Below are positions 11,704 through 23,905 of a stretch of 64,000 bases of DNA, piece by piece (the stretch's first letter is position 1; the number at the start of each line of letters is the position of its first letter). Source of the stretch: Aldrovandia affinis (taxonomy: Eukaryota; Chordata; Actinopteri; Notacanthiformes; Halosauridae); NCBI GenBank assembly GCA_029706075.1, contig JAINUG010000256.1, positions 434,001 through 498,000 of the forward strand, written 5' to 3'. Both the position numbers and the translations under genes were made by a program. The notes beneath the pieces are model-generated. The model saw only the letters and a list, made by a program, of their open reading frames with translations, made no database searches and had not been told where the DNA came from.

Positions 11704-11935
11704 TTAGTCAATGCAGAATGTATTTATTTGAATCATTTTTTTATGCAGACTTTTCAGTTTGCTAATGATCTGGGCCTTCTGTCTCCTTATACCTTGTCCG
11801 CGTAGGATGTTTGTTATTTTGTTGTAGACCACGGCATCTCTGACGGTGCCACAGAGCTGTCGGATAATTTTGTGGTCTGCGTGGATATACAAAAGTTCCC
11901 TTGGCTCAAAGTCAGTCCAATTTCCACATATGTTC
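11704..11935 (-). pseudogene. Myb/SANT-like DNA-binding domain fragment
   Basis: Reading the minus strand from about 11935 gives NWTDFEPRELL, then QLCGTVRDAVVYNKI, then a basic helix with SKLKSLHKK. The pattern W-T-x2-E, GTVR-x-x-VY-x-KI and a final K-x-LKK helix is that of the Myb/SANT-like (trihelix-type) domains found in Harbinger-associated proteins and in related fish gene families. Only one domain is present, with no transposase next to it, so this is either a stranded exon-like fragment or the relic of a Harbinger second gene. The frame ends at a stop after FCID. Confidence 0.5.
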
Positions 11936-12514
11936 AGTAGCTAAAACAAAGACACTGCTAACTACCATTAGGAGTTACAATGGACACTGAACCCCCCAGG
12001 CCATATATATAACACATTTATGACCTTTCAAGAGTCAAATGACAAAGGTTACATGTTACTTAACTATGCACATAGAAGACAAAACTAGACAAAACTAATG
12101 GCAATGTTAAATACTACCCAGCTATCAATCGGCTAGCTAGCTAATGTTCACTATTTGGAAATTATTTGGCAATGTGATTAGTTAATACAATGCTCATATG
12201 CCACATAGCTATGCATTTGCATAATGTAATCTGATTTTTATATCGCAGTTAATTGCTATCAGATAGATGAATGTGAAATGTTAGGAAAATAGCCTCCATA
12301 AACTAGTGTAAGTAGTTAACTGGATGTGAAATGCTAGTTCACTAATTTGTGATTTAAATTGTTAAAATAATAGTTTAAATGTTTGGTTTGATCATTTAAC
12401 AGCTAGCTAGCTAGTGCATTAACATAACTTATTATATTATGTTGTTATATATATATATATATAGAATATATACAGTATATATACATGTGCATTTTTTGAC
12501 AGTGAGTAATTTCC
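11936..12514. other. Unassigned; (TA)n at 12445-12463
   Basis: AT-rich with repeated GCTAGCTAGC-like words and a short (TA)n tract. No gene seen. Confidence 0.45.
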
Positions 12515-12657
12515 TACACCATCAAAAGGCACTTGGAAACTGGTGGAAACTCTGACAGTTAGAGGTCTGGCAGATCCAAAGCCACAACAAAATCAGAAGA
12601 CAAGTTTGTGAGAGTCAACAGCTTGTGTGATAGGCGGCTCACAAGACAACAGCTTCA
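12515..12657 (+). pseudogene. Tc1/mariner transposase N-terminal fragment
   Basis: From the TAC at 12515 one frame reads YTIKRHLETGG, an in-frame TAG, then RSGRSKATT and EDKFVRVNSL followed by DRRLTRQQLQA. This is the paired-like helix-turn-helix linker of Tc1 transposases (the TIKR..GS..R..GR.. and RRLT..Q.. motifs). The fragment is cut at 12658 by L2-A sequence. No inverted terminal repeats or DDE domain were found, so it is a stub. Confidence 0.7.
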
Positions 12658-13293
12658 AGCAATCTGAACCCAGATTGGTTGGGATCAAGCAGGTCGTTCT
12701 GTAAGAGATGAGCCCTCTCTAATGTTTTGGAAAGGAATGGGAGGAGAGAGACAGGTCGGTAGTTTGAGATGACAGCATGATTCAGAGAGGGTTTTTTGAG
12801 GAGGGGGACAACATGAGCGCATTTGAGGGAAGAGGGGACAGAGCCAGAGGAAAGAGAGGAGTTAATGACATTGGAGACAAAGGGGAGGATGTCCATAGCA
12901 ATGGACTGGAAGAGGGGGGAAGGAATGAGATCAAGAGGGCAGGTGGTGGGACGGTGGGAGAGAACAAGTTGAAGGATGTCTGAGTCACGGAGGGGCGAGA
13001 AGGAGGACAGAGCAGTGATAGGTTTCGGTAGCGAGATGGGTGAGGGAGAGTTAGGTGAGGGAGAGGTTGGGGGAAGGACTTCCTGTTTTGCTGACTTCCT
13101 GTTTTCCATTTGAACGTGATGCGCGCTGTAGTCACTGCTGCTCCAAATCGTACTTTTCCCTGCTGTTTCACTGCCCGCATTTTCTGCATTTTAATACTGG
13201 TTTTTATACTGGTTTAAACACAAAACTCTTTTCTATTTTTTTTATCTTGTTCGGTTACTCCTGACTAATCAACCTATACGGTAAGCACAAATT

Positions 13294-13491
13294 ATGGCTG
13301 CTTCCTCTCCCCTCTTTTGCTCTCGTTGTAGCATGTATAGTCTTAGCTCTCCTGCCGATGTTACTGATAACGTTAATTTTACATGCCATAAGTGTGAGCT
13401 TAATTTAGCATTGGCGGAGAGAATAGTTGAGTTAGAGGTCCGCATCCGGACTCTCAGAGAGATTAAAGATCATGAGAGACGGACTCTTTGA
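13294..13491 (+). pseudogene. L2-B 5' zinc-finger/coiled-coil frame
   Basis: A 65-codon frame that begins MAASSPLFCSRC, has a second C-x2-C pair (CHKC), and continues into a charged helix (LALAERIVELEVRIRTL) likely to form a coiled coil. CR1/L2 elements often carry a short N-terminal module of this kind, thought to act in RNA binding or multimerisation. The frame overlaps the next one and lacks the endonuclease that should follow, marking the internal deletion near 13490. The frame at 58251 has the same architecture. Confidence 0.55.
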
Positions 13492-15388
13492 AATTCATGC
13501 TACCACTGCTATTAGATCAAAACCAATGTTCTACTTTAGTCGCTCCCTAAATTCCTCTACGATACCTAACTTTGTCAGCCTGTTCCAAGAATCATTTACT
13601 GTTAATCAGGATCCCACTAGTCTACAATCTATTGATCAGCTGACGGACAATCTAAATTACACCCTGCGCAACACTCTTGATGTTGTTGCGCCTCTCAAAA
13701 AGAAAAAAACTAGCCAAAAGAAGCTTGCACCATGGTATACTGACCACACACGTGCTCTTAAACAAGCTTCTCGCAAGTTGGAACGGAAGTGGCGATCCAC
13801 TAAATTAGAAGTATTTTATTCTGCCTGGAAATACAGTCTGGTACAGTACAAATATGCTCTCTCCTCCGCAAGGTCAACCTATTTGTCTGATCTGATTGAG
13901 CATAATAAGAATAATCCAAAATGTATTTTTGATACAGTGGCTAAACTGACAAAGAACCAGACTGCAACCAATGCTAAGCCTCCAGCATCCCATAATAGTA
14001 ATGATTTCATGAACTTTTTCTCTGAGAAGATTGAGAAAATTAGCGATGAAATTACTAAAATCGCACCTTCTGCTGTAGCGGACACTGATCAGAAAGCACA
14101 GGCTTACCATGACAAGGGTCCTATGGCCACTCTTTAGTGCTCTGGAGTGGACTGAATTTTCTAAATTGGTTATGTCCTCCAATCCATCTACTTGCCAATT
14201 AGACCCAATCCCAACAAAACTTGTTAAATAACCTCCTGTTATGGGGCAATCCATTCTAGACATTATTAATCTGTCTCTTTCATCAGGCTATATGCCAACT
14301 TCTCAAAAAGTGGCAGTAATTAACTAACAAACCAAACCTTGACCCAGAAAATCTCAACAACTACAGACCAAATTCTAATCTTTCTTTTCTTTCAAAAATT
14401 CTAGAGAAAGCTGTAGCTCAGAGACTGACTTCATTCCTGATATCAAATGACATCTATGAAACTTTTCAGTCAGGATTTAGGCAACACTATAGCACTGAGA
14501 CTGCTCTTATTAAAGTTGTCAATGACTTACTGATATCAGCTGACCATGGATGCGCTTTTGGACTTAAGTGCTGCGTTTGACACAATAGACCACCAAACTC
14601 TTCTGAGCAGACTTGAAAACCTAGATGGACTGCATGGACAGGCACTCTCCTGGTTTAAATCCTACCTGTCAGATAGGTATCAATTTGTGCAGTTAAATGA
14701 TGAGCCCTCTGCTCTCATCAAGGTGGAATATGGTGTCCCTCAAGGTTCTGTTTTGGGGCCATTATTGTTCTTCCTTTACATGTTGCCACTTGGTGATGTC
14801 ATTCGTAAACATGGCATACATTTTCACTGCTACGCAGATGACACACAATTATACTTATCAATGAAACCTGGCGAAGGACAATTCGAACAGTTGGAGGCCT
14901 GTTTTAAAGACATAAAAGACTGGATGTCAGATAATTTTCTATTGTTGAATACTGATAAAACAGAGATGTTGGTCTTGGGGCCCAAAAACCTCAGAAGAGG
15001 GTTATCTGATTTATCTCTTAATCTGGATGGTTGCTCTGTTGCTGCAAGTTTGGTGGTAAAAGACCTTGGTGTTACTATAGATCCTGGTCTCTCATTTGAT
15101 AGTCACATCAAAAACATTTCCAGAGTAGCCTTTTTTCACTTGAGGAATATTGCCAAAATTAGGGGCTTCCTGTCATTAATAGATGCAGAAAAATTGGTAC
15201 ATGCCTTTGTTACATCTAGATTAGATTATTGCAATGCATTACTGTCTGGCTGTTCCAATACCTCACTCAGGAGCCTACAACTCGTACAGAATGCTGCTGC
15301 AAGGATTCTGACTAGAACAAAGAAGTATGAGCACATTAGTCCTGTGTTAGTGTCACTTCACTGGCTTCCTATAAACTATCATGTAGAC

Positions 15389-17467
15389 CAGGGGTGTCAA
15401 ACTCATTTTGGTTCAAGGGCCACATACAACTCATCTGATCTCAAGTGGGCCGGACCAGTAACATAATAGCAAAATAACCTATGGTCAACTCCAAATCAGT
15501 TGCTTTGTTTTTGTTTTGTTTTTTTCTTAGTTGGGAAAAAATGCCTCAACCAACATAGTAGCCTAATCACTTATCATTATTATTTACTCATTTACAGAGA
15601 GGCCAATGGATTTCAAATAAAATGCATTTTGCTTTCAAAAAACTGGTTTATTTAATTTTATACAGAGTGAATATTTTGCATCTGATACTGAAGCAATCCT
15701 TATAGTAAACTAAAGAGGGTGCTATGAAAAAAAATTAAACACCCCGCCTAAAATGTAAATGTGCAAAGTAATGAAAAATTGAATTAAATTAAAAAACATA
15801 AAAGTTATAGCAGTACTGAACCATATGATATGGCTACTTCAGATCAAAAATATTTTGTAGCTCAGGCCTATTTAACCTGGCTTGCTGATAGGGATATACT
15901 GCAGAATATTCTTTTCAAGCTAAAAACAAAAGTAAATTATTTTCAAAGAACTGCATTCTTCAGACTGCAAACATTTGTGAACATAACAAGAATTTAATTA
16001 AACTCCCTTTCCCACAGGCTTCTTCTATCGACTACTGCTGGATCCTGAAACTTGGCATCGTTTGGCCTTCACCAGGCCATCAATATCAGGTTTCAAATCC
16101 TGTGTAGCAACACATTTCAAGATGGCATTCAGGTGTGTGTTTGATCATCTTGACCTGTGCTTTGTTTTGTTGAGGTTCATAACAGAGAACGCCTGTTCAC
16201 AAAGATAGGTAGTTCCAAACATGGACAAAATCTTTGCAGCCAGGTGTGTTAATCTGGGGTAATCTGGCAAGAGATATTGGTAAAACGTGCCTAAATCTAC
16301 CGATGCAAATTTCTGCTTCAAATTAGAATCACTTTGCAAGTCAATTATCTCAAGTTGGATGTCTGCGGGCATATCGGGTGCATTGACTATAAATGGCGAG
16401 CAAAAAAGGCAAATTCCTTCTCAAGTTCCCGAAGACCTGAAATCTGCGCTCGAACTCCTGCAGCAATTCTGTTATTTTATCTTTGTATTTATCTAAATCA
16501 GCATTGGGTTGGCTTGCGCGCATAGCTGCGAGAATTGGGAAATGCGCGGTGTCACCATTCGAGCTGCTTCTCCCAAAGTGACAGTTTCAACTTGAAGGCG
16601 CATATGCTATCGCAAAACTGCGTGACGACTCTTTGGCGACCTTGCATCATTTTGTTAAGATTATTCAGGTGCTGTGTATATCCACCATGAAGGCCAGATC
16701 TCTCACCCATTCCGGGCATTTCAATTCGCCTACTGGCCTCCCTTTTTCTCCATGAACTCCCCAATTTCCTCTCGTAGTTCAAAGAAGCACTTGAGTACGG
16801 CACCTCGGCTTAACCATCGCACTTCAGTGTGGTATGGTAAACCAGCCGGGATGTGATTATAGTAAATACAGACTGCTGTTTTTTCAGTCCAGCTAATAAT
16901 TCTTTTATCTTCTCTTTTCTTAACTGCCCCTGCAAATGGTGAAACTTTTCTTTATGGTGAGTCTCATAGTGGCGCCGAATGTTATATTCTTTGAGCACTG
17001 CAACCTGTTGATTACATAACAAGCACACTGGTTTTGCATTCACCTCTGTGAATAAATAATACTCTGTCCATTTTTCCTGGAAAGCTCGGCACTCTACGTA
17101 AACCTTTCTTCTCTTTGACAACGACATTTTGGTAATTGGGGTGTCACTCTTGATATTTTGCTAGCAACTTAACGGCGGTAAGACTTGCGGGGAACCAAAC
17201 TGCATCTTCCCCAGACCTGGCACGCGCTTGCAAAGATATGCTCTTTATTTCTTGATCTCTTGTCATGCCAATCTTGCTTTTCCTTTGCTGCCCCTAGTGT
17301 TGGAAATGCGCTTTTCGGTTATTTCTTTAAAAAAACATAACTCCCCACAGGAATGGACTAGAAATATGCTTTTTATATCGTTATAATTTTTTCTCTTCAC
17401 GACTGGGCCGGATTAAACCACCTGTCGGGCCGGATACGGCCCGCAGGCCGTATGTTTGACACCCCTG
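15389..17467 (-). mobile_element. hAT-1 transposon, internally deleted
   Basis: Starts CAGGGGTGTCAAAC and ends GTTTGACACCCCTG, giving at least 14 bp of perfect inverted terminal repeat. It is flanked by the 8-bp direct repeat ATGTAGAC (15381-15388 and 17468-17475), the hAT hallmark. At 2,079 bp it is shorter than autonomous relatives. The transposase is on the minus strand and broken. The insertion splits L2-B, whose frame resumes after it. A paralogous empty site exists at about 48005-48030. Confidence 0.92.
16145..17127 (-). pseudogene. hAT-1 transposase remnant
   Basis: The minus-strand frame at 17127-16810 has a BED-type zinc finger: C35-x2-C38 and H53-x4-H58 (CLLC and HYETHH), preceded by the aromatic W20/Y23-Y24 pair usual for BED domains. 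16803-16552 is a middle remnant in another frame. 16372-16145 is the C-terminal hAT dimerisation region (FYQYLLPDYPRL then a YLCEQAFSVMNLNKTKHRS block). The catalytic RNase H-like core between them is mostly absent. The type of hAT protein (BED plus this C-terminal block) is that of the zinc-finger BED/GTF2IRD2-like family. Not functional. Confidence 0.75.
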
Positions 17468-18556
17468 ATGTAGACTATAAGGTACTTATTTTAACTTATA
17501 AGGTGTTGCATGGACTTGCACCCTCTTATTTGACGGATCTACTTCATCCCTACAATCCCCCACGTTCACTTCGTTCACAAGATGTAGGCAACTTGGTAGT
17601 CCCTAGAATATCAAAAAATACAGCAGGTGGCAGAGCTTTCTCCTATAGAGCTCCTTTACTGTGGAACAGTCTACCCGTCTCTGTGAAGGAGTCAGACACG
17701 GTCTCAATTTTCAAGTCTAGGTTAAAAACACATCTCTTTAGTCTCTCTTATAGTCATTAGGTGCAGAGGTGGAGGGGGCGTAGCAATAGAGCCTTCTGGT
17801 GCAATGAGCTATCCTTACTGTCACCAATCATAAGTGATGATCCGCCCCTATCAGGACTGCTGATGATGTGGTGGGATGGTCTCTGAGTGCCCTCATGGCT
17901 GCGTGCTCCCTGTGCCACTCACCTAATTAGTTATGCTGCCCTAGATTACTTCTGCTGGTGCAAAAGTGTTATCACTCTACTCTTTCCCCTGATCCGGTGT
18001 GATATTTATCATAGTCATAATTGCACCTTTCCTCTTTTCTCCCCAGCTTCGTGGCACCTGCCCGGAGCTCACCTGCCCCAGAGTCAACCCCCCACCCCTG
18101 CCATGTGTTAGCTGGATACCGCTGGCCCGGACCCTAGCTGCTGGTTCCATCCCCTGCCCTGCCCTGGTATCTGGAGGGATGAGGTCCACCCCACCCCTAC
18201 ACTTAGAATGCCCTTCCGGTGGTCTGTTAAGCCTCATGAGCCTCAAGGACTATTTGTTTTGTTTTTCTCTGTAACCCACAATTTTCCAGGAGTTCATCTC
18301 ATCCGCCTTTTAAGGGGTCAGGGAATATTTTTCCAGTCTCCCACATTGGTTCCAATGGTTTTCTGTTTTTTTATTCCCTCTGGAAAATGCCAATTGTGAA
18401 GCGCTGTGTGACAACCTGTTTGTAAATGGCGCTATATAAAGATTGATTGATTGATTGATTGATTGAGTTGCGAATGTCATCGACCTTCTCGCGAAAGAAG
18501 GATGCAAAGTCATCCACGGTTAGAGAGGAGGGGGGTGGGGGAGGAGGAGGGGTAAG

Positions 18557-19212
18557 GTGCTTATTTTATTATGGTCGCTGCTAACAACAACATCAAGGAT
18601 TACACTGAGTACGTAACGGGATACATAAGCAAATGTATGGACGACGTTGTACTACGAGTGACTGTACGGACTTATCCTAACCAAAAGCGGTGGGTTAACG
18701 GAGAGGTCTGCTCGGCGCTCAGAGCACGGACAGCAGCCTTCCACTCCGGAGACCCAGGCGAGTACAGGAAAGCCTGGTACGTGCTCAGAAAGTCAATAAA
18801 AACGGCCAAGGGTCAATATAGGGAAAAGGTGGAGTCATGTTACGGTGGCTCTAACACCAGACACATGTGGAGAGGGCTAAGGACCACAGTTTTTACTCGC
18901 AAGCCATCAGGCTACTGAACTGCTGACACTAACACTTGCACACACACCATACACACTACAGTAACACAATGGCATACATATACCACAAATATTATCATCA
19001 CTATTATTAATATTTTGTTTATTATTTTATTATATATTATATTTTATTTCTACAATTACTATGTAAACACTGTTTATTTAATGACCTACTATACCCTTAT
19101 TTTATTGTTATTGATATGTAAATTTGAGTTGGCTCTGAGACCAAGAATTTCATTGCTGGTAATGATGTTGCATTGTTATCGAGCAAATGACAATAAACTT
19201 GAAACTTGAAAC
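18557..19212 (+). mobile_element. Rex1-like LINE, internally deleted copy 1
   Basis: The frame 18571-18918 encodes the linker after the endonuclease (a YPNQKRWVNGEV motif, RARTAAFHSGD, then GLRTT). It jumps directly to the C-terminal end seen in copy 2: in the +1 frame 18895 on reads FYSQAIRLLN and stops, matching FYSQAIRMLS at the end of the 59029-59838 frame. The whole reverse transcriptase is thus deleted. A 3' UTR rich in A and T follows, ending in tandem ACTTGAA units at 19196-19212, the same tail as in copy 2. Family assignment to Rex1 (CR1 group) is from motif memory and is moderately sure. Confidence 0.65.
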
Positions 19213-22200
19213 TAACTTAACGTTTAATCTGGGAATGATGCTACTTTGTTCCTACTAGAGCCGTGGTGGAAGATTTCCGTAAATCTTACGAGGTCCTGAG
19301 CAATTGCCAGAGCCCATTACGTGGAAATGCGACTCCGGCTCCTGTTCCTGTAAAATTACCTGAACATTTATGGATTAAGATGTATGTGGGAAAGGGGCTT
19401 AAGTAACTTCACTGAGGGATGAAGTTACACTACCAAACTCCACTATTAAAAACCTGAGAAACCTCTAAAACCTTAAAAAACATCTAACAATTCCAATACA
19501 TGTAAAATTGTTAATTAATTCTGCTTGCTGTATTATTTGAATATAATACAGTGACATTATTTTTGTTTGCATTAATGGAAAGAACATATCCAACCTTGTC
19601 TTCCAGCTATTGAAATATCTGCTCAGCAGTTGGCAGAGGAAAAGTCTGTCTGCCAGCTCTTACCACGGACCCATGTGGCTTTTTCTTGGAATTAGCATCA
19701 CCTTGTCAACCCAAAGGTCAAGCCGCAGTGCCCACTGTTTTAGCCTCAGCAACAAAAGCCCCGTTCAAACTGATCATGGCATTTTGTTTTCCATTCTCCC
19801 CATTTGTAGGAGATGCCTGTAGAGTTTACACAGGTGTCTGTCATATGGTTATGCCAGTAGCGCACACCCAGGAATGTGGACGTGTTTACATGGAGTAAAG
19901 TATTGACAACTGCACATGTCAGGTGTTTGTGTTGCTTACAAAAATTGCAGTAAAAGTGTTGTAATGTTGAAGTAATGCGATTTAAATTACATAAAAAATG
20001 TAAACGAATAAACGGATGTAAATAGGAGCGGAGTTCTGTAAGATTACTGTCTGAGGCCCTGTCCATTACATAATGAAAGCAATAAATCCAAATCAATTCA
20101 AGAAACAAATACCACCTTTATGAAAGTAGGTATAAATAATGACATGGGAATCTGGTGAATTGCATTGAACATATAATAAACACCATAAACAAATAGTTAA
20201 AAATAGCAGAATTTTCTATGATTTGATTAATTGTCATGTTCTTCTGTTTGTGTAGAGACTGACTTTGAAGTTCCTCACCTCTATGTGAGTTCCACCACTG
20301 TAATGTCATGCTTGGTCGCGCGCAGGATTTTAATTGTTCCCCAGAGACAGTGCTCTTTCGCTACACTTAGCACAGAATGAGGCAAAAACCTCCACGATAG
20401 TTACCGCTAATTACACAAACATACGTGGGGGATCACATACTGTACTCTTATAAATTTTTTAACAAAAAATGTACTGCAATGTTATAGGTACCCATTTTGT
20501 GAAAAAATACATTTGTTCAATTATTTTTTATGAATAAACAATTGTATGAGGCAATAGAAGAGCATTGGGAAGGGAAGCTTTACAGTGACATTCTTTTCTG
20601 CTTTTCTGATTGTTTTATTGCAAAATTTCAGACACCCAGTCAAGCAAGATACACCAAAACATTCCTGAAAAATATTTACTTTTATAATCGGTTTTGATTT
20701 TAGTTTACACAGAGACCAGTATAATCCACTAACTAAAAGTATCACATAAATGTGGGTGATGAAAGCCTTGCTTATGGTTTATAAGTCATTCTGTTTACGG
20801 GTTACTTCTTTTTTTGGAACATTGCAATACAATTTGATATTGTATTTATTTTTATTTTCTATTGACATAAAAGTAAAACATTTTCATTGGACAGCCAACC
20901 ATTTGCAAGAGTTATGTCAACTATTTTTCTTGGATGACACGTTATAAAATCAAACCAGTCTGACTCTCCTGCAACAAGCATCTGATCCAGACAAGAATCT
21001 CAGATCAGTTAAACAAGCTTCCTTGCTTCCTATAGTAATTATTTGTTTTATTTCCCAGTGAAGAGTGCTAGAGGATTCTTGTACAGCTTTTAAGCTGTTT
21101 TGCATTTAAACTGAAATCCTGTGACTTGCACGCCACTGTCATACATTGTCGGGTCGCACAATGGAAAAAAGGAGGCGAGGTGCCAATGCACTGACCACAG
21201 CACATTTTTCACCCAAATCCATGGCTTACTGACCCTCTGCATCACTCAACAGATAACCATCTCACTGCTGAGCATAAACATTGACTTTAGCTCATGGCCA
21301 AAGACAGATTCACCGTGTGGATATTCAAGACCAATCAGGAATAGGGAAATGGACTCCCCCATAAATGTGATTTGTTAGATAATGCCTTCCGACGCTGAGG
21401 TTGCAGGTTTTGAAGTCAGACTCTTCACAGCTATGACAGCTACCTCTGCACAGTTTCTGGTAGTTATCTGCACCTCTAAAATGTCTGAAATGTAATTTGA
21501 AAGTCAATTGAAACAATGAAAGTCAATATAAGCAGCACACTCTAATTATCTCTTATTATCTATGTAGATACACATTTCTGTATCTATAGGAAGATGGAAC
21601 TGGCTTTCAATCTCTGTTCAACCTGTGTACTGTCCAGTTTAGCATCCGAGTCATAGGATTGGGACTTATTTTATATTGGAAACTATGTAGCAACTGCCAT
21701 AATGATATAATCAAAATATATGCAGTCTTCCCAAAACATCAATGCATGGTTGTTGCAACAGATACAAAGATGTCTCTCAAAATATGAAAATCTCACCTTC
21801 CCTCAGAGCAACTGATCAAAAAAGAAGTAATTTTCCTGACATGTTTCAAATTGCAACTACTTGTGGTCTATGTGATAGGCCTGTTTGCACAAATTACAAT
21901 ATCTAAAATGTAAGTTTCACAAGTAAATAGTGCATCTGCTAAGATTGAAGGCACAGCCAAAACACAAAGTCAACGTTGCCCTACAATCTGTGCTGATTTT
22001 CAATGGCCATGATCATTCCAAATAGCACCTCCCTATAACAGGGTCTGTGACTAATCTTCATATGTTTTGTGAATTGAACAGAGCACTCTATTCAGGGCTG
22101 AGAAGCTAGGACGTATTACATTTTTTAAATTCTTACACATCAACACAAGTTCAGTAGTCATGGAGGTTCACAAAAGACAATGTCTAAGAATTTAATTTAG

Positions 22201-22536
22201 AAGTTATACTTGATAAAATTCATGACTCAGAGATTAAAAGCACAACCTTAGAAACATGTTAGAGAAAAATCTGATTTTGTAAATGTATGGTCTTTAGTGA
22301 GTTCACTAACAAAATGTATTTTTTAACCTGTACCAATTTAGAGATTGTTTTGTATCATATATGATTGTTTTGTATCATATATGATGAGACTTAAAACTTA
22401 AGAGTCACTCTGTGGCCACACAATTGTCAGACATTGTTTTATTGGCCACAAGATGTAGCTCTGAGAACATATCTACAACTCAATTCAAAACAAACAAAAA
22501 CAAACCTGGGAAGGACTAAACAATGTGTGTCAATTC

Positions 22537-22538
<2 letters not shown>
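19213..22538. other. Unassigned unique sequence
   Basis: No frame with recognisable domains and no transposon end. A 20-bp direct tandem pair (ATTGTTTTGTATCATATATG-type unit) is at about 22342-22384. Probably intergenic or intronic host DNA. Confidence 0.5.
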
Positions 22539-22588
<50 letters not shown>

Positions 22589-22590
22589 GT
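22539..22590. repeat. (GT)n microsatellite
   Basis: About 50 bp of GT dinucleotides, with a GTGCGT interruption near the 3' end. Confidence 0.97.
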
Positions 22591-23436
22591 TTGTGTATTC
22601 ATGTTAATATTGAGATTCTAATCTAGAACTGAATATCACTATTTTTTTGCTCATTATTTCATGGTTTAGCACCTTACACTAATAACGATGTCAACCAATT
22701 ACATAAGAGAAAACACATGTGAAACTGAAGGAAAGGAATTCATGCCTCACATGGTCCCATGCACAGGCACAATCAGAGACAGCCTCTCATGGTAGTATAT
22801 TGCCCAAGAATACCAGGTGTATTTTCTTTGGCAGATGCACGGTTAATTGCACTCATATCAATTCTGTCCAGTTATGGGAATTTCCATGTAAACTTATAAG
22901 GGCTCATGAAAGTCCAGGCCATGTGGTCAAGGATCAGAGATGAGCCACATGCATGTGCAAGTGTTGCCTCCTCACCCCATTACCAGCATGAAATGTCAGG
23001 GAATGCCTGTCAAGATCATAGGTAAATAATGTGTTCCCTAGACAGTTGGTTTTTATGGCAGGTTAGGTCGGTTTGGCAAAGGCCGTTAGCATTGGCATGT
23101 GGTAATTTGAGTTTGTTCCCATGGAACTGAATCAGCTGCTCACTTGGTAACACTGGTGCTTTACCTGAGATGTGTAAATCCTGTCAAATAATATTTGCAT
23201 TAAATCTCTAAAATATGTGGTGTATACATGTTCATATAGAATATTAATGATCTTTTCAATAAAAAATCATTACAAGTGGACAATTTGAAAATTGAAAAAT
23301 GTCTCTCCTGGGCTCCTGAGCGGGATATCCAGATAAGTAAGTTCTTCATACAGAGATTTCTTGATTTGGGAGAAAAAGTGGAGGGTAAAAAACACTACTT
23401 GTTATGCTGCTTCTCTTTTTTTCCTACAACCGACTA
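22591..23436. other. Unassigned unique sequence
   Basis: No supported gene or repeat seen. Confidence 0.45.
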
Positions 23437-23905
23437 CTTTCATTTACATTTAATTTTTTTTTTTACATTTTAAGCATTTAGCAGATGCTCTTATCCAGAG
23501 CAACTTACAAGATGTGCATTAATACATGGTATGATCAATCATTGTTCACACAAGAGATTATTCACACAATGTTCACACAGTGCATTATTACAGTGATAGA
23601 CATCATTGTTGGCGGCTGCATACCATACCTGTCACACCGGGAAGGAGAAGGTTCATTTTTTTAGAGGAAGATTTAACCAAGTATACATATACAAAAAGCA
23701 GTAACAAACATGTAGGCAGTGGTGATAACAATTGGCTAGATGTACAGAATTCAGAGGTAGTGGAGTTTGAAAAGGTGCGTTTTCAGTCTCTTGCGGAAGA
23801 TTGCAAGTGATTCCGTGGTCCTCACCGAGTGCGGAAGATCATTCCACCACGAGGGGTCAGGACAGAAAAGAGGCAAGACGGCGAGGAGTGGCTGCCAGGA
23901 CTTTC
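23437..23905 (-). mobile_element. L2-A LINE 3' end, older copy
   Basis: On the plus strand it begins with TTTACATTTTAAGCATTTAG and the complement of the L2 3' stem-loop (CTCTTATCCAGAGCAACTT). It then runs through the 3' UTR into the end of the coding part (TTGCGGAAGATTGCAAGTGATTCCG and the GAGTGGCTGCCAGGA block). It matches 37451-37870 with many differences, so it is an older 5'-truncated copy. Confidence 0.85.

Larger units (their letters stand above)
13472..17760 (+). pseudogene. L2-B ORF2: linker, reverse transcriptase, C-terminus
   Basis: 13472-14137 encodes the linker after the endonuclease (KLAPWYTDHTRALKQA and a long helical region). Around 14350-14540 the fingers are readable but broken ([19 protein letters not shown]). 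14546-15388 encodes the palm: [12 protein letters not shown] (motif A), [13 protein letters not shown] and YADDTQLY (catalytic YADD), then the thumb and [12 protein letters not shown]. hAT-1 interrupts the frame at 15388. It resumes at 17476 (DYKVLILTYKVLHGLAPSYL) and ends at the stop after FSLSYSH near 17757. Stops and frameshifts lie between 14137 and 14546. The catalytic motifs are intact, but the whole is not. Confidence 0.8.
13079..18466 (+). mobile_element. L2-B LINE, full 3' end, EN deleted
   Basis: An L2-clade LINE on the plus strand, with 5' region, an ORF1-like frame, ORF2 pieces, 3' UTR (17761-18440) ending in the stem-forming TGGCGCTATATAAA and a (GATT)n tail at 18441-18466. It is inserted in L2-A and is itself split by hAT-1 (15389-17467). 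The endonuclease domain that should lie between the first frame and 13472 is missing, so this copy is internally deleted. A second 3' copy lies at 47888-48737. Confidence 0.85.
12658..18556 (-). mobile_element. L2-A LINE fragment, split by L2-B
   Basis: 12658-13078 and 18467-18556 are two parts of one minus-strand L2-A fragment. Both match the L2-A copy at about 38914-39320 and 39330-39420, and the second resumes at the base where the first stops (GGGGGAAGGA then GTTGCGAATG). The first part encodes, with breaks, the segment from the fingers (YRPVSLLPFLSKTLERA) back through the region upstream of the reverse transcriptase. The 5.4 kb between them is L2-B. A short deletion (SAHLL region shortened) distinguishes it from the 38 kb copy. 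Confidence 0.8.

Noticed and set aside
12777-13189. Open frames on both strands over 12.78-13.19 kb
   Set aside because: Shadow frames of the purine-rich L2-A strand. The true product is the minus-strand L2-A fragment.
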